Assembly: GCA_020284085.1 (NCBI GenBank)
Contig: JACEVL010001642.1
Span: 901,001-965,000, forward strand
Direction: 5' to 3'
Length of the DNA stretch: 64,000 nt
Origin: Aporrectodea caliginosa
Lineage: Eukaryota > Annelida > Clitellata > Crassiclitellata > Lumbricidae
The notes beneath the pieces were generated by a model. That model was not told the origin of the DNA. It did not search any database and worked only from the letters and a program-made list of their open reading frames with translations. Below, one piece after another: positions 53,901 to 64,000 of this stretch (its first letter is position 1; the number at the start of each line of letters is the position of its first letter). Position numbers and translations under genes: made by a program.

Positions 53901-56900
53901 TCAACTGAAACAGCCACCAGACTGAGCAGCCACCCTGGCATATACACCGAATGCTTTGTATCACATGACGTGACTGGTGAGGTTACACCTAATCTGGGTA
54001 TTTTGCTTACTCTAAAAAAGATTCATGATGCTTAATCGCTGATTATATAGCCTTCTGAATTAATTAATTATGCATTCAAAGCAAAAGAAATTAACGAGTC
54101 AGGGCAGAATTCACAACTGTTTGCTAAAACTACCACCACAGCTAACATATTGCAAAGGAGAAATCTTACTTGTCAAGCCAGATGACAGCATTGAGGTCGA
54201 GATGGTTCGTAGGCTCATCCAGCATAAGAAGTGTTGGTTCCAAGAACAGAGCCCTTCAGAGACAAAACATAAAATCAATCATAATCTCTTGCAATAGATT
54301 CTCATCAAGCCTTTCTCGCTGTCCTCTCACAACAGCCTCTTGTTGCATATACGTACAGTCTCATATTACCCAACTCAACACACAATGTCACCCAACCTCA
54401 ATTTTCTTATTTTTCAATTAGACAGAGCAGGGCAGACACAGGTTCATAAAATGTGCTATACTACATTATCTAGATAAATACACACTGGTAAATAAATGTC
54501 ACATTTGTAAGGACAGTCAGAAGAGACAACAATCAACTGATGACCTGATCTGGATCCCTGAAAGATGTAAAGGAAGACCAAGGAAGAAATGGCTGGACAC
54601 CTCTGAGACAATCTGCGATGTTTGGGAAGTCATCGGATGAGATAGGAAGACTGGTGACTGGAGAAGCTGCATTGCCTGATGAGCAAGAACGACTAGTTGT
54701 AAAAAGCCAAATTAGCTGTACAAATGTAGCCTGTATTTTGAGCCGTCATTCTTTAATGTGAATTGTGCCAGTCCATGCCCGTCCTAAGACAGTTTCTACA
54801 AATCGTTCATGCAAAACTGCTTACTGTACTAACAAAACACACACATACTTTGTGATTACATCATAATTACTTTACAGTTTGTGTATGTGAGGGTGTTTGC
54901 ATGTTGCTGCTGTGACTGACCTTGCCAATGAGACTCTCATTCTCCATCCTCCAGAGAACTGTTTAGTTGCTCGCTCCATCATATGCTTCGTGAATCCGAG
55001 ACCGGCCATGATACGTCTTGCTCTCGGTTCAGCCGAGTCTGCTCCAATGGCATTCAACTCTTCATAAACCTAGTAACACAACAATCAATTCCAATCTAAT
55101 CCAATGACTTCTTTAGTGGTGCTGATCGTAATCAATGAAATGAAATCAGATGAAATCGCATTCTAAAATCTGAATCCATTCAGTCAGATCCAACAGATCA
55201 ATCACTTCTACTCTAGCTGAATAACTTCTACATTGTAGCACTGTGGAGAAGCTGCACTGCCTGATGTGCAAGAACAACACATTAATCGCAAGTATCTTTA
55301 TGTGATATCGCAAGCCAAAAGACAGGCTATGGTGGGCGTGGAAGTTGAACGAGATGGGTCTCATCTCTAGACCTGAATGACATCAAGAATTGACAGAATA
55401 AACGGAACTGGGTAGCATTAAGAACCTCCTCCCTGCGGACGCCCAAGGCCGTTCTACTTTGCAGAAAGGGCTCTATATAAATGAATGACTGATTGAATGA
55501 ATGACGACAATGAAGTCGGTTCCAATACAGAAATAATTAATGCATGGCTTGTTCAAACTACACCTATGTAATGGTAAGCCAGAATGAATTAGCCTGCTCC
55601 TCTCCTGTTGTTTAGAATGCCTACCTCTTTGATTCTCTCCGTGTTCACGTCCTTCCCTTTGGCCTGTTCTAGGCGCTTGCATTCTTCCAACAACGCGAGG
55701 CGCTTCTTATCCGCATTAAGAACGGCGTCTATGGCTTTCGTATCATCCGCTTGGACCTCTGCCAATGCATAACCGCATAAAACAATTCAGAATCATCATC
55801 ATAGCATAATCCCCACCTCATCATACCACATCAACGCGGATAACATGACTCATCGACATCAGTGACTATCATCAACACAACCACCATTCACAAGTACACA
55901 GAACAAGCTCATGGCACTACACAAGTCAAGACATGACTAGTGTGTGAACTTGACAAACAGGTCATTACACTTGCCCAAAGCCCTAAACGCTGATTTTCAT
56001 TTCGAAAAGCCAAAACTGAACAAATCACCGTCTTTTTAATCTACCGAATTAACAAAAAAAATGTGACAATTGAAACGTAACATTCTACAAGTCTTGCCAA
56101 TCTCACATAGCAACATGATGATCGAAAAGAAGCTAGTAATTCTGTTCAGAAGATCTCACTTTGTTTGCACAACACACCGACTATAAAGAAGCTAGCTATC
56201 CCATAATCTTACCCTGTTCACACAGCAACAGGTCGATATTCTGAGGAATTGTGAGTTTACGGGAAGATATATGCTGCAGTAGTGTTGTCTTTCCATGCCT
56301 AAAAATAGCATTAAACCCAGAATACAATTTATTATATTTTCAACCATATGTGGCAAAATCTTTTCTAGTATATGCACAAAGGCCAGTTGCTAAATAACAT
56401 GTAAAAAATGATCAAATGTACAGATAAACAAGCACCGTTGTGAGATTCTAAAAGGGCCATTTAGAAATAGCCAGATATATGACATAGGGCGGAGGGATGG
56501 TTGAATGGTAGCATGCCGACACGAAGATCAGAAGGACCTGGGTTCGATACCCTCTAGTTCCATAAGGTTGACTCAGCCTTCCACTCTCTAGGGGCAACTG
56601 TAAAATGAGCAGGACAGATGGGCACCTTGCAGGCTGTCATAAGTCCAATTCGACTCATTTTAAACTGGTTATCATCTGTTACTACTATATCATGCAATTG
56701 TAATGTGTACTTGTCAGTCTGAATTAATAAACGAACATATTATTATTATAGAAACACACTATACTCAATCGGAACACACTTAGTGGTTATAAAATTCAAG
56801 ATTCCTGCATCACTAGCCACCTAGTGACCAAATTATAAAGTGAGGACACACCCTGTGGAAACACTGGACAGCAATGGAGGGGGTGGGACAACTGCCCTTA

Positions 56901-59900
56901 TATGCCAGAACTAAGGAAAATATTGCCAACCCTTTATACCTATGGCTATGTATCGGGATTACTTTAAGGGGCTACTCTACTTCAATACCACCTAGTGTCA
57001 CAGGTAAAATTTCGTAAAGCCCTTACCCGTTTGGCCCAACTAAACCATATTTACGGCCGTTGGTGATTAGAAGACTGGCATCGGAAAGCAACTCTTTTCC
57101 ACGCGCTCTAATTGTAAATCCTTCAACCTTAACATAGACAAGAACAAATCCAGTTTCCAATATACTTTTGTAACACTAATCACAAATTATTTGAAGCCAT
57201 CACAGGCATATTACAATTCAAACACATTTAAAAAATGGACATTATTTTTCCCATTAACAGTAAATATTTAGAAGCATTCTCAACCAATAGCTGCATCAAA
57301 AACAGTGTAAGATCAAATGAGAACCAACTTGTACCTACGATCAAGTAAGAAAATTGGTTACAGAAACATTCAACTTGGAACCAATCCATAAAAACGAAGA
57401 CTACTACTTTTGGTGCTATATAAATTTGCAATTAAATAACTTATTACAATCTCATAAAGAAGACTACATTTCATCAAGCTGAAACATACAAGTGAGAACC
57501 AATATTCAAGACATGCTGTAATCAAATTTCAATCCTGATCATCGAACCACAGCTCACCTTGATGTCCAACTGATTTTCCATAATGGCCGCTTTTTTGTCA
57601 CTTTTTTCTGCCTGACAGACTGAAAACTGGCTGTTATCTTCCGCTTCCACTATATCCTTCTGAAACTGCTCCTGGAAAGGAATCAAGCAGGTAAGTAACT
57701 AAACAATAATCATCAAATCTTAAAAATAGTTCTGACTTAATGACAGAGAGTAAAATTTTCAGTGTCACAACTTCAAACTGTCAAATATCATTTTTATTTT
57801 TACTATGCATTTATTAAGTGCCACTATTTAAAGGCTTCAGCAGCAGTGAAGAACTTGCTCAAGGTCTTTATGCAGTAGCTGTCTTGGGAATCAAGTCAAT
57901 ATCCAGATTATAAGTCCGCCAAGACAGAGGCAGCCGATGGTACCGGTAAGTCATGTTGGTGCACTTCTCCCTGACTGCACTTATCTCAGGACAAAACTTA
58001 GAATTTACAATTTAAAGCGATTCTCTCTAAACTTGCCTTCTTCTTCAGCTTCTTTAGTTCTTTCCTCGACAGAACTTCCTTCTTTTCCTCCACTGGTTGT
58101 TCTAAAGATGACAAAATTTATTATTATTACAAGTCATTGCTACTAATGTGTTGCTTTAGAATAATCTGGAATGTCTAAGCTATGCCTTCAGAAGGTGAGG
58201 ATCACCACATACTGACTTCAATATGGAACCCACAACTGAACAGAACAGCAACTGAAGCATTTCTCAGACTATAAAAACAAAATAAATGTGCAACTGAAAT
58301 ATATAAATACATATATACACACACACACGTATTAGGGTTGGTACTGATTAAAGAAAATTAATCAATTAATCTCCTAGGTATATTTAACTTCAATTAATCA
58401 GTTTTAAAAATTCGATGAACTTGGTATCTGTTACGTAAAGTGTGAAAAACTGTTAAAAATGTAGTCACTGACTCAGTTACTACTTTCTTTTTACGAGAAG
58501 AACTTAAATCATTGCACATGCTGTAGGTGATACATCAGCAATGTGTTTGAACTATGGTAAACAAACTGTTTATTGCAATTAAGACAGTTTACTTTTGTTG
58601 CCAACTGCGACTTTCATCATCATTTACCTCAATGCAAAATGATCGCTTAATTTTTCACTCAAACGTTTCACATGATCATTGTTCATCATTTGTTTACTCT
58701 CGAAATGGGCCGCTCAACATCATGAAATAAGTTTAAAAAAATTAATCGAACAAGCCGAAATTAATAGACTAAAATAAATACGTTCCCAATGATTATTTCC
58801 GATGTTGAATTATAATTATTTACACCATACAGCCCAAGGACAGAACTACAAGGCACCAGAATTAGAACAAGTCTAAGCTCAGAAGAGAAGACTACTCAGA
58901 GTAATTATTATGGCACTCAAATATCAAGTAATATATCCGGCATTTACAGATATTAGAAATTACTAACCAGTTTCCTCTTTGTCACTGATGTACATTTCTT
59001 CCACGTTTTCAACCGGAGCAGCTTCCATAGCGATGTCGGTCTCTTCCTTCTCCTCCTCCTCCTCTTCCACCTTCTTCGTTTTGTTCTGCCTACCTCTGCC
59101 TTTCCTTGTGCTGAAGACACCAAGTCATATCCTTTGAATTAGCTCGAATTTAAATGATCAAATTTTCTCTTTTGCAGAGGCATAGATTGAAATGAAAGGC
59201 CATCGTGTTATGCAGTTGCTGCTAAGTGTCTGCTTCACTATTATTATTATTATAATTAAACAATTCCTTGCAGAGCGTCTGTGTGCTATTTCGACAACAA
59301 ATGCCCCTTGTGGAGAATCTACTGTTGCTCTCTGTATCTACCTATCTCATCATCTCTCCTCTTCTCCAATCTCCCCTACCCAGCTTTTCAATCTGTTGTC
59401 CCAGTTCCTCTCCATAAGTCACAAAACCAGACCACAAATAACTGACTGCTCCATCCTGTCCAGCTGTATTGCATCTGTAAATTTATACAGCACCACTCAC
59501 AGTGCTACACCAATCAGAGGTGCTCCCAGTGCGAGATACCCAGAGTAAATAAGGCTGTCTTTAAGCAGTGAAAGGCTGCAGGGAGGCCCAGGTTGAAACA
59601 ATGAAACGAGTCATGGGAGGAAGTTGGTTCCAATGGACGAGATGCTGAGATGTGTGTGTACTTAGAAATCAAAAGCACACACACACACATCAATATTATT
59701 ATTATGCACCTTGTTAATATGTATTACCTTATTATAATACTATATCTCATTAGTAAACATTGCCTCAGCAAAGTGCATCAGTCATGCCACAGATTCAGGC
59801 ACTGACCTTGTGCATGTAATATATGCAATCGTATATATAATTCTTGGAGTTTGTCCTTCCATAACCCAGCTAAAGGCTCTGAAACGTAATGTTCTAGAGT

Positions 59901-62900
59901 AATGAAATTTTTTTTACAAAACCTTTTTATAAGAATGTGTAGGTAAACGTGACTATTTTCAGCTCGCAGTTTACTTTAAATACCGATATATGGATATTTT
60001 AAATTTAGAAATTATTAAATTGTACGAAGTAATATCAATAACGGCGGCCATTTGTCTGACGTCACGCGGGCCTAAATATGCAAATCAGGTGCATTCGTCA
60101 TAAAACTACGACTTCGCCTCGAAAAATTTGGAGCGCTTATGAAACACAAACTCGAGAATAAGAGAACTAGCTCAACAAGGTTATAGAAGAACGGCTGAAC
60201 TTCGTCTGTTATATTTAGCCCGGGGAACAAATAATACGCCTATATAAGGTAGAGATAACCTGTGCAGTACGGGGAACAAATAATACGCTTATATAAGGTA
60301 GAGATAACCCGTGTAGTACACGGGCAAAGGAACTATTTTCACCTCTAAATATCTTTAAGATATATGGACATATTAAATATTTGAAGCCCGTCAGCATATA
60401 TAGTAAGTAGCATATAGGGTCATTCCACGTCAAATCAACCAGGGGTGTACACCACACACCTTTGGATTTTTCTGAAAATTTTTATACACAAACTACATGC
60501 AAAATTAGGAACAACAGTGAAAATTTGAGCAGAATATCTCAAAATTTGACCGAGATATTAATTTTTGAAGTTAATAAGAAAAAAAACGGACCGTGAGAAA
60601 ATGGCATGATCGACCAAGTTTGGACTGTCATATCTCGGCCAGGAAATGAGCTAGAGGGCTGAAATTTTTTTCATGTAATCAGTTTGTTGTGCTCTTTCCA
60701 AATATTCACAAATCTTGGTGGTGTTCATTTTGATTTTTAATATAAAAATTTATAAATATTGCACAGAGGCCAGTTTTCACTCACGTTCCAAACATCATAT
60801 CAGCAGGTTGGAATAATATATTATAATTCTTATACTGGTTTTATATAGAGGTACTTTAGTGCTCATCAGGCATATAGTGAGTACCTGATTAGTTTCATTA
60901 TTACTGTGTTTTCCAAGGACATTTTCCTTGCGATGATCGTCAAAGTGGGGTTTACGGCTTGCCCAAAAAGTGAAAGTCGGTATTTTTTGAAATTCATGAA
61001 AATTTGCACATATATTCTGGACACCAAGAACTGTTATTGGTGAAAAATTCAGGATGGTGTTCAGCTCCCTTCCACGTAAATTAATTTTTGAAGTTAATAA
61101 GCAAAAAACGAATCACGAGAAAACGGCATGATCCACCAAGTTTGGACTGTCATATCTTGGCCAGGAAATGACTTAAAAGGCTGATTTTGTTTTTCATTCA
61201 TCAGTTTGTTGTGCTCTTTCCAAATATGAAAGAATCTTGATGGTGTTACTTGTGGTTTTTAATCTATAAATTTATAAATATTGCACAGAAGCTGATTTTC
61301 GCTCAAGTTTCAGACATCATATCAGCAGGCAGGATTGGTATATAGCAATACTTACACTAGTTTTATATTGAGGTACATGGGAGCTCTTGAGACATATAGT
61401 CATTTCCTGATTGGTTTCATTATGTCTGTGATTTCCAAGGACATTTTCCTTGCAATGATCGTCAAAGTGGGGTTTACGGCTTGCCCAAAAAGTGAAAGTC
61501 GGTGTCTTTTGAAATTCGTGAAAATTTGCACATAATATATTCTGGACACCAAGAACTGTTATTGGTGAAAAGTTCAGGAAGATGTTCAGCTCACTTCCCC
61601 GTAAATTAAATTTTGAAGTTAATAAGCAAAAAACGAATCACGAGAAAACAGCATGATCCACCAAGTTTGGACTGTCATATCTTGGCCAGGAAATTACTTA
61701 AAGGGCTGATTCTTTTGTTCATGTAATCAGTTTGTTGTACTCTTTCCAAATATGAAAGAACCTTGGTGGTGTTACTTGTGGTGTTTAATCTATAAATTTG
61801 TAAATATAGCACAGAAGCCAATTTTCGCTCAAGTTTGGCTTCTGTGCAATATTTACAAATTTATAGATTAAACACCACAAGTAACACCACCAAGATTTTT
61901 CATATTTGGAAAGAGCACAACAAACTGATGACAAGAAAAAAAATCAGCCTTTTAAGTAATTTCCTGGCCAAGATATGACAGTCCAAACTTGGTGGATCAT
62001 GCCGTTTACTCGTGATTCATTTTTTGCTTATTAACTTCAAAAATTAATTTACGTGGAAGGGAGCTGAACACCATCCTGAATTTTTCACCAATAACAGTTC
62101 TTGGTGTCCAGAATATATGTGCAAATTTTCATGAATTTCAAAAAATACCGACTTTCACTTTTTGGGCAAGCCGTAAACCCCACTTTGACGATCATCGCAA
62201 GGAAAATGTCCTTGGAAAACACAGTAATAATGAAACTAATCAGGTACTCACTATATGCCTGATGAGCACTAATGTACCTCAATATAAAACCAGTATAAGA
62301 ATTATAATATATTATTCCAACCTGCTGATATGATGTTTGGAACGTGAGTGAAAACTGGCCTCTGTGCAATATTTATAAATTTTTATATTAAAAATCAAAA
62401 TGAACACCACCAAGATTTGTGAATATTTGGAAAGAGCACAACAAACTGATTACATGAAAAAAATTTCAGCCCTCTAGCTCATTTCCTGGCCGAGATATGA
62501 CAGTCCAAACTTGGTCGATCATGCCATTTTCTCACGGTCCGTTTTTTGCTTATTAACTTCAAAAATTAATATCTCCGTCAAATTTTGAGATATTCTGCTC
62601 AAATTTTCACTGTTGTTCCTAATTTTGCATGTAGTTTGTGTATAAAAATTTTCAGAAAAATCCAAAGGGGTGTGGTGGCAAATTGCTATTTTACTGGTTG
62701 ATTTGACATGGAATGACCCTATAGTAAGTAGCCTTTATTTGCAGCCGTTAAAAATTATGCCTTGGGAAAACCCGGGTGGAGCCGGGTACGAAATGCTAGT
62801 ATAATATAATATTAAGACTAATTAATGACCATCCATTATCTCATATTCAGGAAACTTAAAACACAGTACTTACACATGTGTCTAGATAACTAAATATTAT

Positions 62901-64000
62901 CCTGTCATTATGAATCATCCCCATATTGATGCCTGTTTCTTTCAGCAGACTGATCTGGATGTCGACCTGATTACAACTTGGTTTTGGTGCGCCATCAGTT
63001 GATACCTTGTGTTTTAGACACCGGCACAATATAAATTACTAATTATACTAATTCTTAAAGTAATAATAATAATAAACATTATCTTGTGACTGTTACAGGA
63101 AAATCATAATCGAAACCGTTCAAACCTTGTCTTCTCCTGCTCTGGATCAGGTTCTTGTGCTTCCTGAGCATTTGCATTGCCCTCACCATCATACAAAAAC
63201 GCCATTTTCTTCTGCCATTTCTCATCAGCCTTCTCCTTTAATGTCTTCTTTCCAGCCCTTCCACTTGCTTTTCCAGTGCCTTTCGAAGTCTTTGTGGTCG
63301 TAGGATCTGCAACTGTTGCTGCCTTGTTCTCTGCTATGGATTCTTCAGAATTCTCGACATCAACTTTCGGCTCGGCCTCTGATTCTTCAGTTACAGTTAT
63401 TGATTGCACGGACTCTTCTTTCTCAACGTTGTTTGCAGTTTCTGTTTTAGCCACATCCACACCCTCTATGAGTGTGGCTGTCGAAACAGATTTCAGTGTT
63501 TGAGAATCTTCTTTGCCATTGTCAGCAGCTTCCTTAGTTTCTCGATCTTCTGACTTCTCCTCCTCGTCACCAACATCCATTTCGTCTGAATCACTGTCTT
63601 CAAGAGATTTCTTTTTAGAAGCCTTTTCATTGCCCTTGGCCTGTGGCTTAGTTTTGGGCTCTTCCTCGACTTCTACTTTGTCTGAACCACTGTCATCTTC
63701 TTCAAAATATTTCTTCTTAGAAGCCTTTCCTTTGCCTCTACCCTTTCCCTTAGCATCTTGCTTCTTGCTGTTGGTAGTGTCTACCGAGCCAGAATCACTA
63801 TCCTCATCAACATTTCTATTTTTGCCTCCTCTACCTTTCCCCTTCTTTTTTGTTTCTGGCATTTTATTGCCAAGTTCAACTGAGCCAGAGTCGCTGTCTT
63901 CGTCGATACCTTTCTTTTTACCAACCTTTCCTCTTGTTTTTGGTGCTGGCTTCTTTTCAACAATTTCCATCTCACCTGAGTCACTGTCTTCATCAAAATC
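47937..64000 (-). CDS. ABCF1: ABC-F family ATPase ABCF1, N-terminus beyond window
   Basis: Nineteen exons on the minus strand, in transcript order: 64000-63126 (open to the edge), 59110-58968, 58101-58037, 57671-57558, 57127-57027, 56298-56213, 55758-55625, 55069-54921, 54253-54170, 53823-53699, 53158-53046, 52826-52652, 52183-52109, 51466-51396, 50413-50381, 49411-49340, 49205-49044, 48746-48674, 48118-47937. They give 943 codons and a stop. The first exon is Lys/Glu/Ser-rich with repeated DEDSDSG segments. Domain 1 has Walker A GPNGHGKTTLL, signature [13 protein letters not shown], Walker [14 protein letters not shown] and VSHDQ. A charged linker holds [19 protein letters not shown] and [16 protein letters not shown]. 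Domain 2 has [38 protein letters not shown] and VSHDER. ABC-F proteins lack membrane segments; ABCF1 (ABC50) binds ribosomes and eIF2 and supports translation initiation. The exon 58101-58037 ends with a GC donor. Confidence 0.96.
48375..48600 (-). repeat. tRNA-derived SINE family G, ABCF1 last intron
   Basis: On the minus strand it starts TGCTATGCAGTGATAGAGCG with GGTAACACGCTTGGTCGATG and the B-box-like TCAGTTCGACTCTGTG. The body follows to about 48375 (CTCAAGGCCCACAGATAGAA). Only copy in the window; an A/B-box pair at natural spacing supports it. Confidence 0.6.
49507..50145 (-). CDS. Non-LTR retrotransposon C-terminal ORF in ABCF1 intron
   Basis: An uninterrupted 212-codon frame in the ABCF1 sense direction, between exons 50413-50381 and 49411-49340. 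It carries [76 protein letters not shown] and [10 protein letters not shown]. These are the region after the reverse-transcriptase core in a widespread group of endonuclease/RT non-LTR elements. The RT core is missing: 5'-truncated. The frame is intact, so insertion is recent. The clade (RTE-like or other) was not settled. Confidence 0.85.
   Translation of the reverse strand: MSVMQKIEEIETVTSFTFLGSVIEKEGKCDMEINRRVAIGKAAMNGLEKIWKDKHVSIDTKKRLVKALIIPTVTYGSEKWTMTKKMRKKINACEMWIWRKMQRISWIEKRTNDWVRRSIGIEKEETLQQTVLRAKLRFFGHVMRSDGLEKEMMLAYGEGRRKQGRPRKKWMDEIHETTGINLAELRDATADRRKWRGLIMTVARVQGTDSTR
50885..51045 (+). repeat. SINE family F, copy 2
   Basis: ACCTTGAGTAAGTCCTTCAC, GAACAGGTTTGAGCCTCCTC and CTGCCATCAGTGGATG match 26040-26215 in order. 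It directly abuts the family A SINE. Confidence 0.6.
51051..51270 (+). repeat. tRNA-derived SINE, family A (copy 2)
   Basis: GGGGGCCCGTGGCGCATTGG (A box), ACCGAGTTCGAGCCCCG (B box), TGGGCGGATATGCTTTGTAG, a body ending CAGGCGCTTATTAAAGA and an (ATT)n tail. Better preserved than the copy at 216-481. Confidence 0.82.
51681..51752. repeat. Short inverted-repeat element
   Basis: CTTAACACTTTAGCGACAAG and its inverse GTTGTTAAAGTGTTAAG bound a 70-bp segment. A related segment is at 30060-30130 (GCAGTTTAACGGCGAGAGTG, CTCGTTGTTAAAGTGTCAAG). Confidence 0.55.
51753..54169. other. ABCF1 middle introns, no elements recognised
   Basis: Between the exons at 52109-52183, 52652-52826, 53046-53158 and 53699-53823 the introns are AT-rich and hold no repeat I can place. 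Short ATC-rich stretch at 52070-52105. Confidence 0.4.
54520..54700 (+). pseudogene. LINE C-terminal relic, antisense in ABCF1 intron
   Basis: The plus-strand frame has [20 protein letters not shown] and, after stops, a [16 protein letters not shown] end, again the GRPRKKW signature of non-LTR elements. A further short piece (GGAGAAGCTGCACTGCCTGA) is at 55243-55275. Decayed. Confidence 0.6.
56486..56752 (+). repeat. tRNA-derived SINE, family D (fullest copy)
   Basis: GGATGGTTGAATGGTAGCAT and CCTGGGTTCGATACCCTC are A- and B-box-like. The body GACTCAGCCTTCCACTCTCT, GTAAAATGAGCAGGACAGAT and TACTACTATATCATGCAATT ends TTGTCAGTCTGAATTAATAA with an ATTATTATT tail. Used here as the family reference. 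A 3' half of SINE B follows at about 56845-56985. Confidence 0.82.
57128..58967. other. ABCF1 introns with SINE fragment and AT-rich repeat
   Basis: Bases 57795-57945 carry a SINE-like fragment (AAGTGCCACTATTTAAAGGC, ATCAAGTCAATATCCAGA, also near 12135). Bases 58335-58450 start TAGGGTTGGTACTGATTAA and are the inverted relative of 28855-28970, probably one end of a DNA transposon. (CA)n precedes it at 58316-58328. The remainder is unassigned. Confidence 0.45.
59460..59660 (+). repeat. Dispersed SINE-like repeat
   Basis: TTTATACAGCACCACTCACA, CTTTAAGCAGTGAAAGGC and GAGGAAGTTGGTTCCAATGG parallel 10500-10725. A (CA)n run follows at 59673-59687. Confidence 0.5.
59860..62798 (+). mobile_element. 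Helitron-like element (3' end seen), host of ISL2EU insertion
   Basis: The right end has the ACCCGG/CCGGGT hairpin (62769-62787) followed by CTAG at 62795-62798 and T, the 3' layout of a Helitron. A 53-bp tandem duplication (GGGGAACAAATAATACGCCT ... AGAGATAACC) lies at about 60221-60325. The 5' end is not defined; 59860 is a guess. The ISL2EU-like element 60416-62720 lies inside. Confidence 0.45.
60416..62720. mobile_element. ISL2EU-like palindromic element (2305 bp)
   Basis: Termini AGGGTCATTCCACGTCAAAT and its inverse (AGGGTCATTCCATGTCAAAT), with AT on both sides (60414-60415, 62721-62722); this end sequence and a 2-bp AT target fit the ISL2EU/IS4EU group. The left arm has two full ~520-bp units and a part of a third (starting about 60559, 61080, 61600). 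The right arm, from about 61840, is the inverse of one full unit plus part of a second. The centre is near 61826-61842. No transposase is visible. The short frame [19 protein letters not shown] occurs in several arms simply because they are copies. Confidence 0.8.

Noticed and set aside
61335..62369. A conserved short protein ([14 protein letters not shown]) appearing on both strands
   Set aside because: The repeats are copies of one transposon unit in opposite orientation; conservation reflects duplication, and no start or domain supports a gene.

Overview
The window is animal nuclear DNA: split genes with GT-AG introns, tRNA-derived SINEs, LINE relics and several DNA-transposon families. 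Protein resemblance (POLR2E at exactly the vertebrate length, a clear GluN1, ABCF1 and an alpha-1,2-fucosyltransferase), the many short AGGCCTA palindromes and the transposon types suggest a marine invertebrate, perhaps a non-vertebrate deuterostome. Sequence alone does not fix the species.

Layout: (1) 1-3.1 kb, repeats (SINE, hairpin, foldback element, 285-bp tandem duplication). (2) 3.2-9.1 kb, + strand POLR2E (RPB5/RPABC1), 7 coding exons, complete 210 aa. (3) 9.1-12.4 kb, LINE relic and a hAT-like MITE. (4) 12.4-28.0 kb, + strand GRIN1 (NMDA receptor GluN1), 17 coding exons, 952 aa, complete. Its introns are full of SINEs and short tandem repeats, two of which have copied splice-site sequence. 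(5) 28-47.9 kb, a mobile-element island with one intronless gene, a GT11 fucosyltransferase (38697-39920). The island holds two almost identical 3.88-kb composite transposons, a long CR1/L2-like LINE with recognisable reverse transcriptase, a second LINE split by one of the transposons, and a triplicated Helitron-like 3' end. (6) 47.9-64 kb, - strand ABCF1, 19 exons visible (943 codons), its N-terminus running off the right edge. Its introns carry another LINE fragment, SINEs and a 2.3-kb palindromic ISL2EU-like element.

The four genes do not form a pathway. POLR2E and ABCF1 are housekeeping genes (transcription, translation); GRIN1 is a glutamate/glycine-gated channel subunit; the fucosyltransferase is a Golgi glycan enzyme. 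All exon coordinates were read by hand from reading frame, splice consensus and family resemblance; every junction was checked for phase continuity, and no transcript data were available.

The most unusual item is the pair of 3877/3878-bp composite transposons at 30632-34508 and 40477-44354. Each has 39-bp terminal inverted repeats starting TGTG and its own CCGG target duplication. Both carry the same nested cargo (LINE fragments, a 1432-bp hAT element with its own 8-bp duplication, a foldback), so the composite itself moved recently. One copy sits cleanly inside a LINE reading frame.
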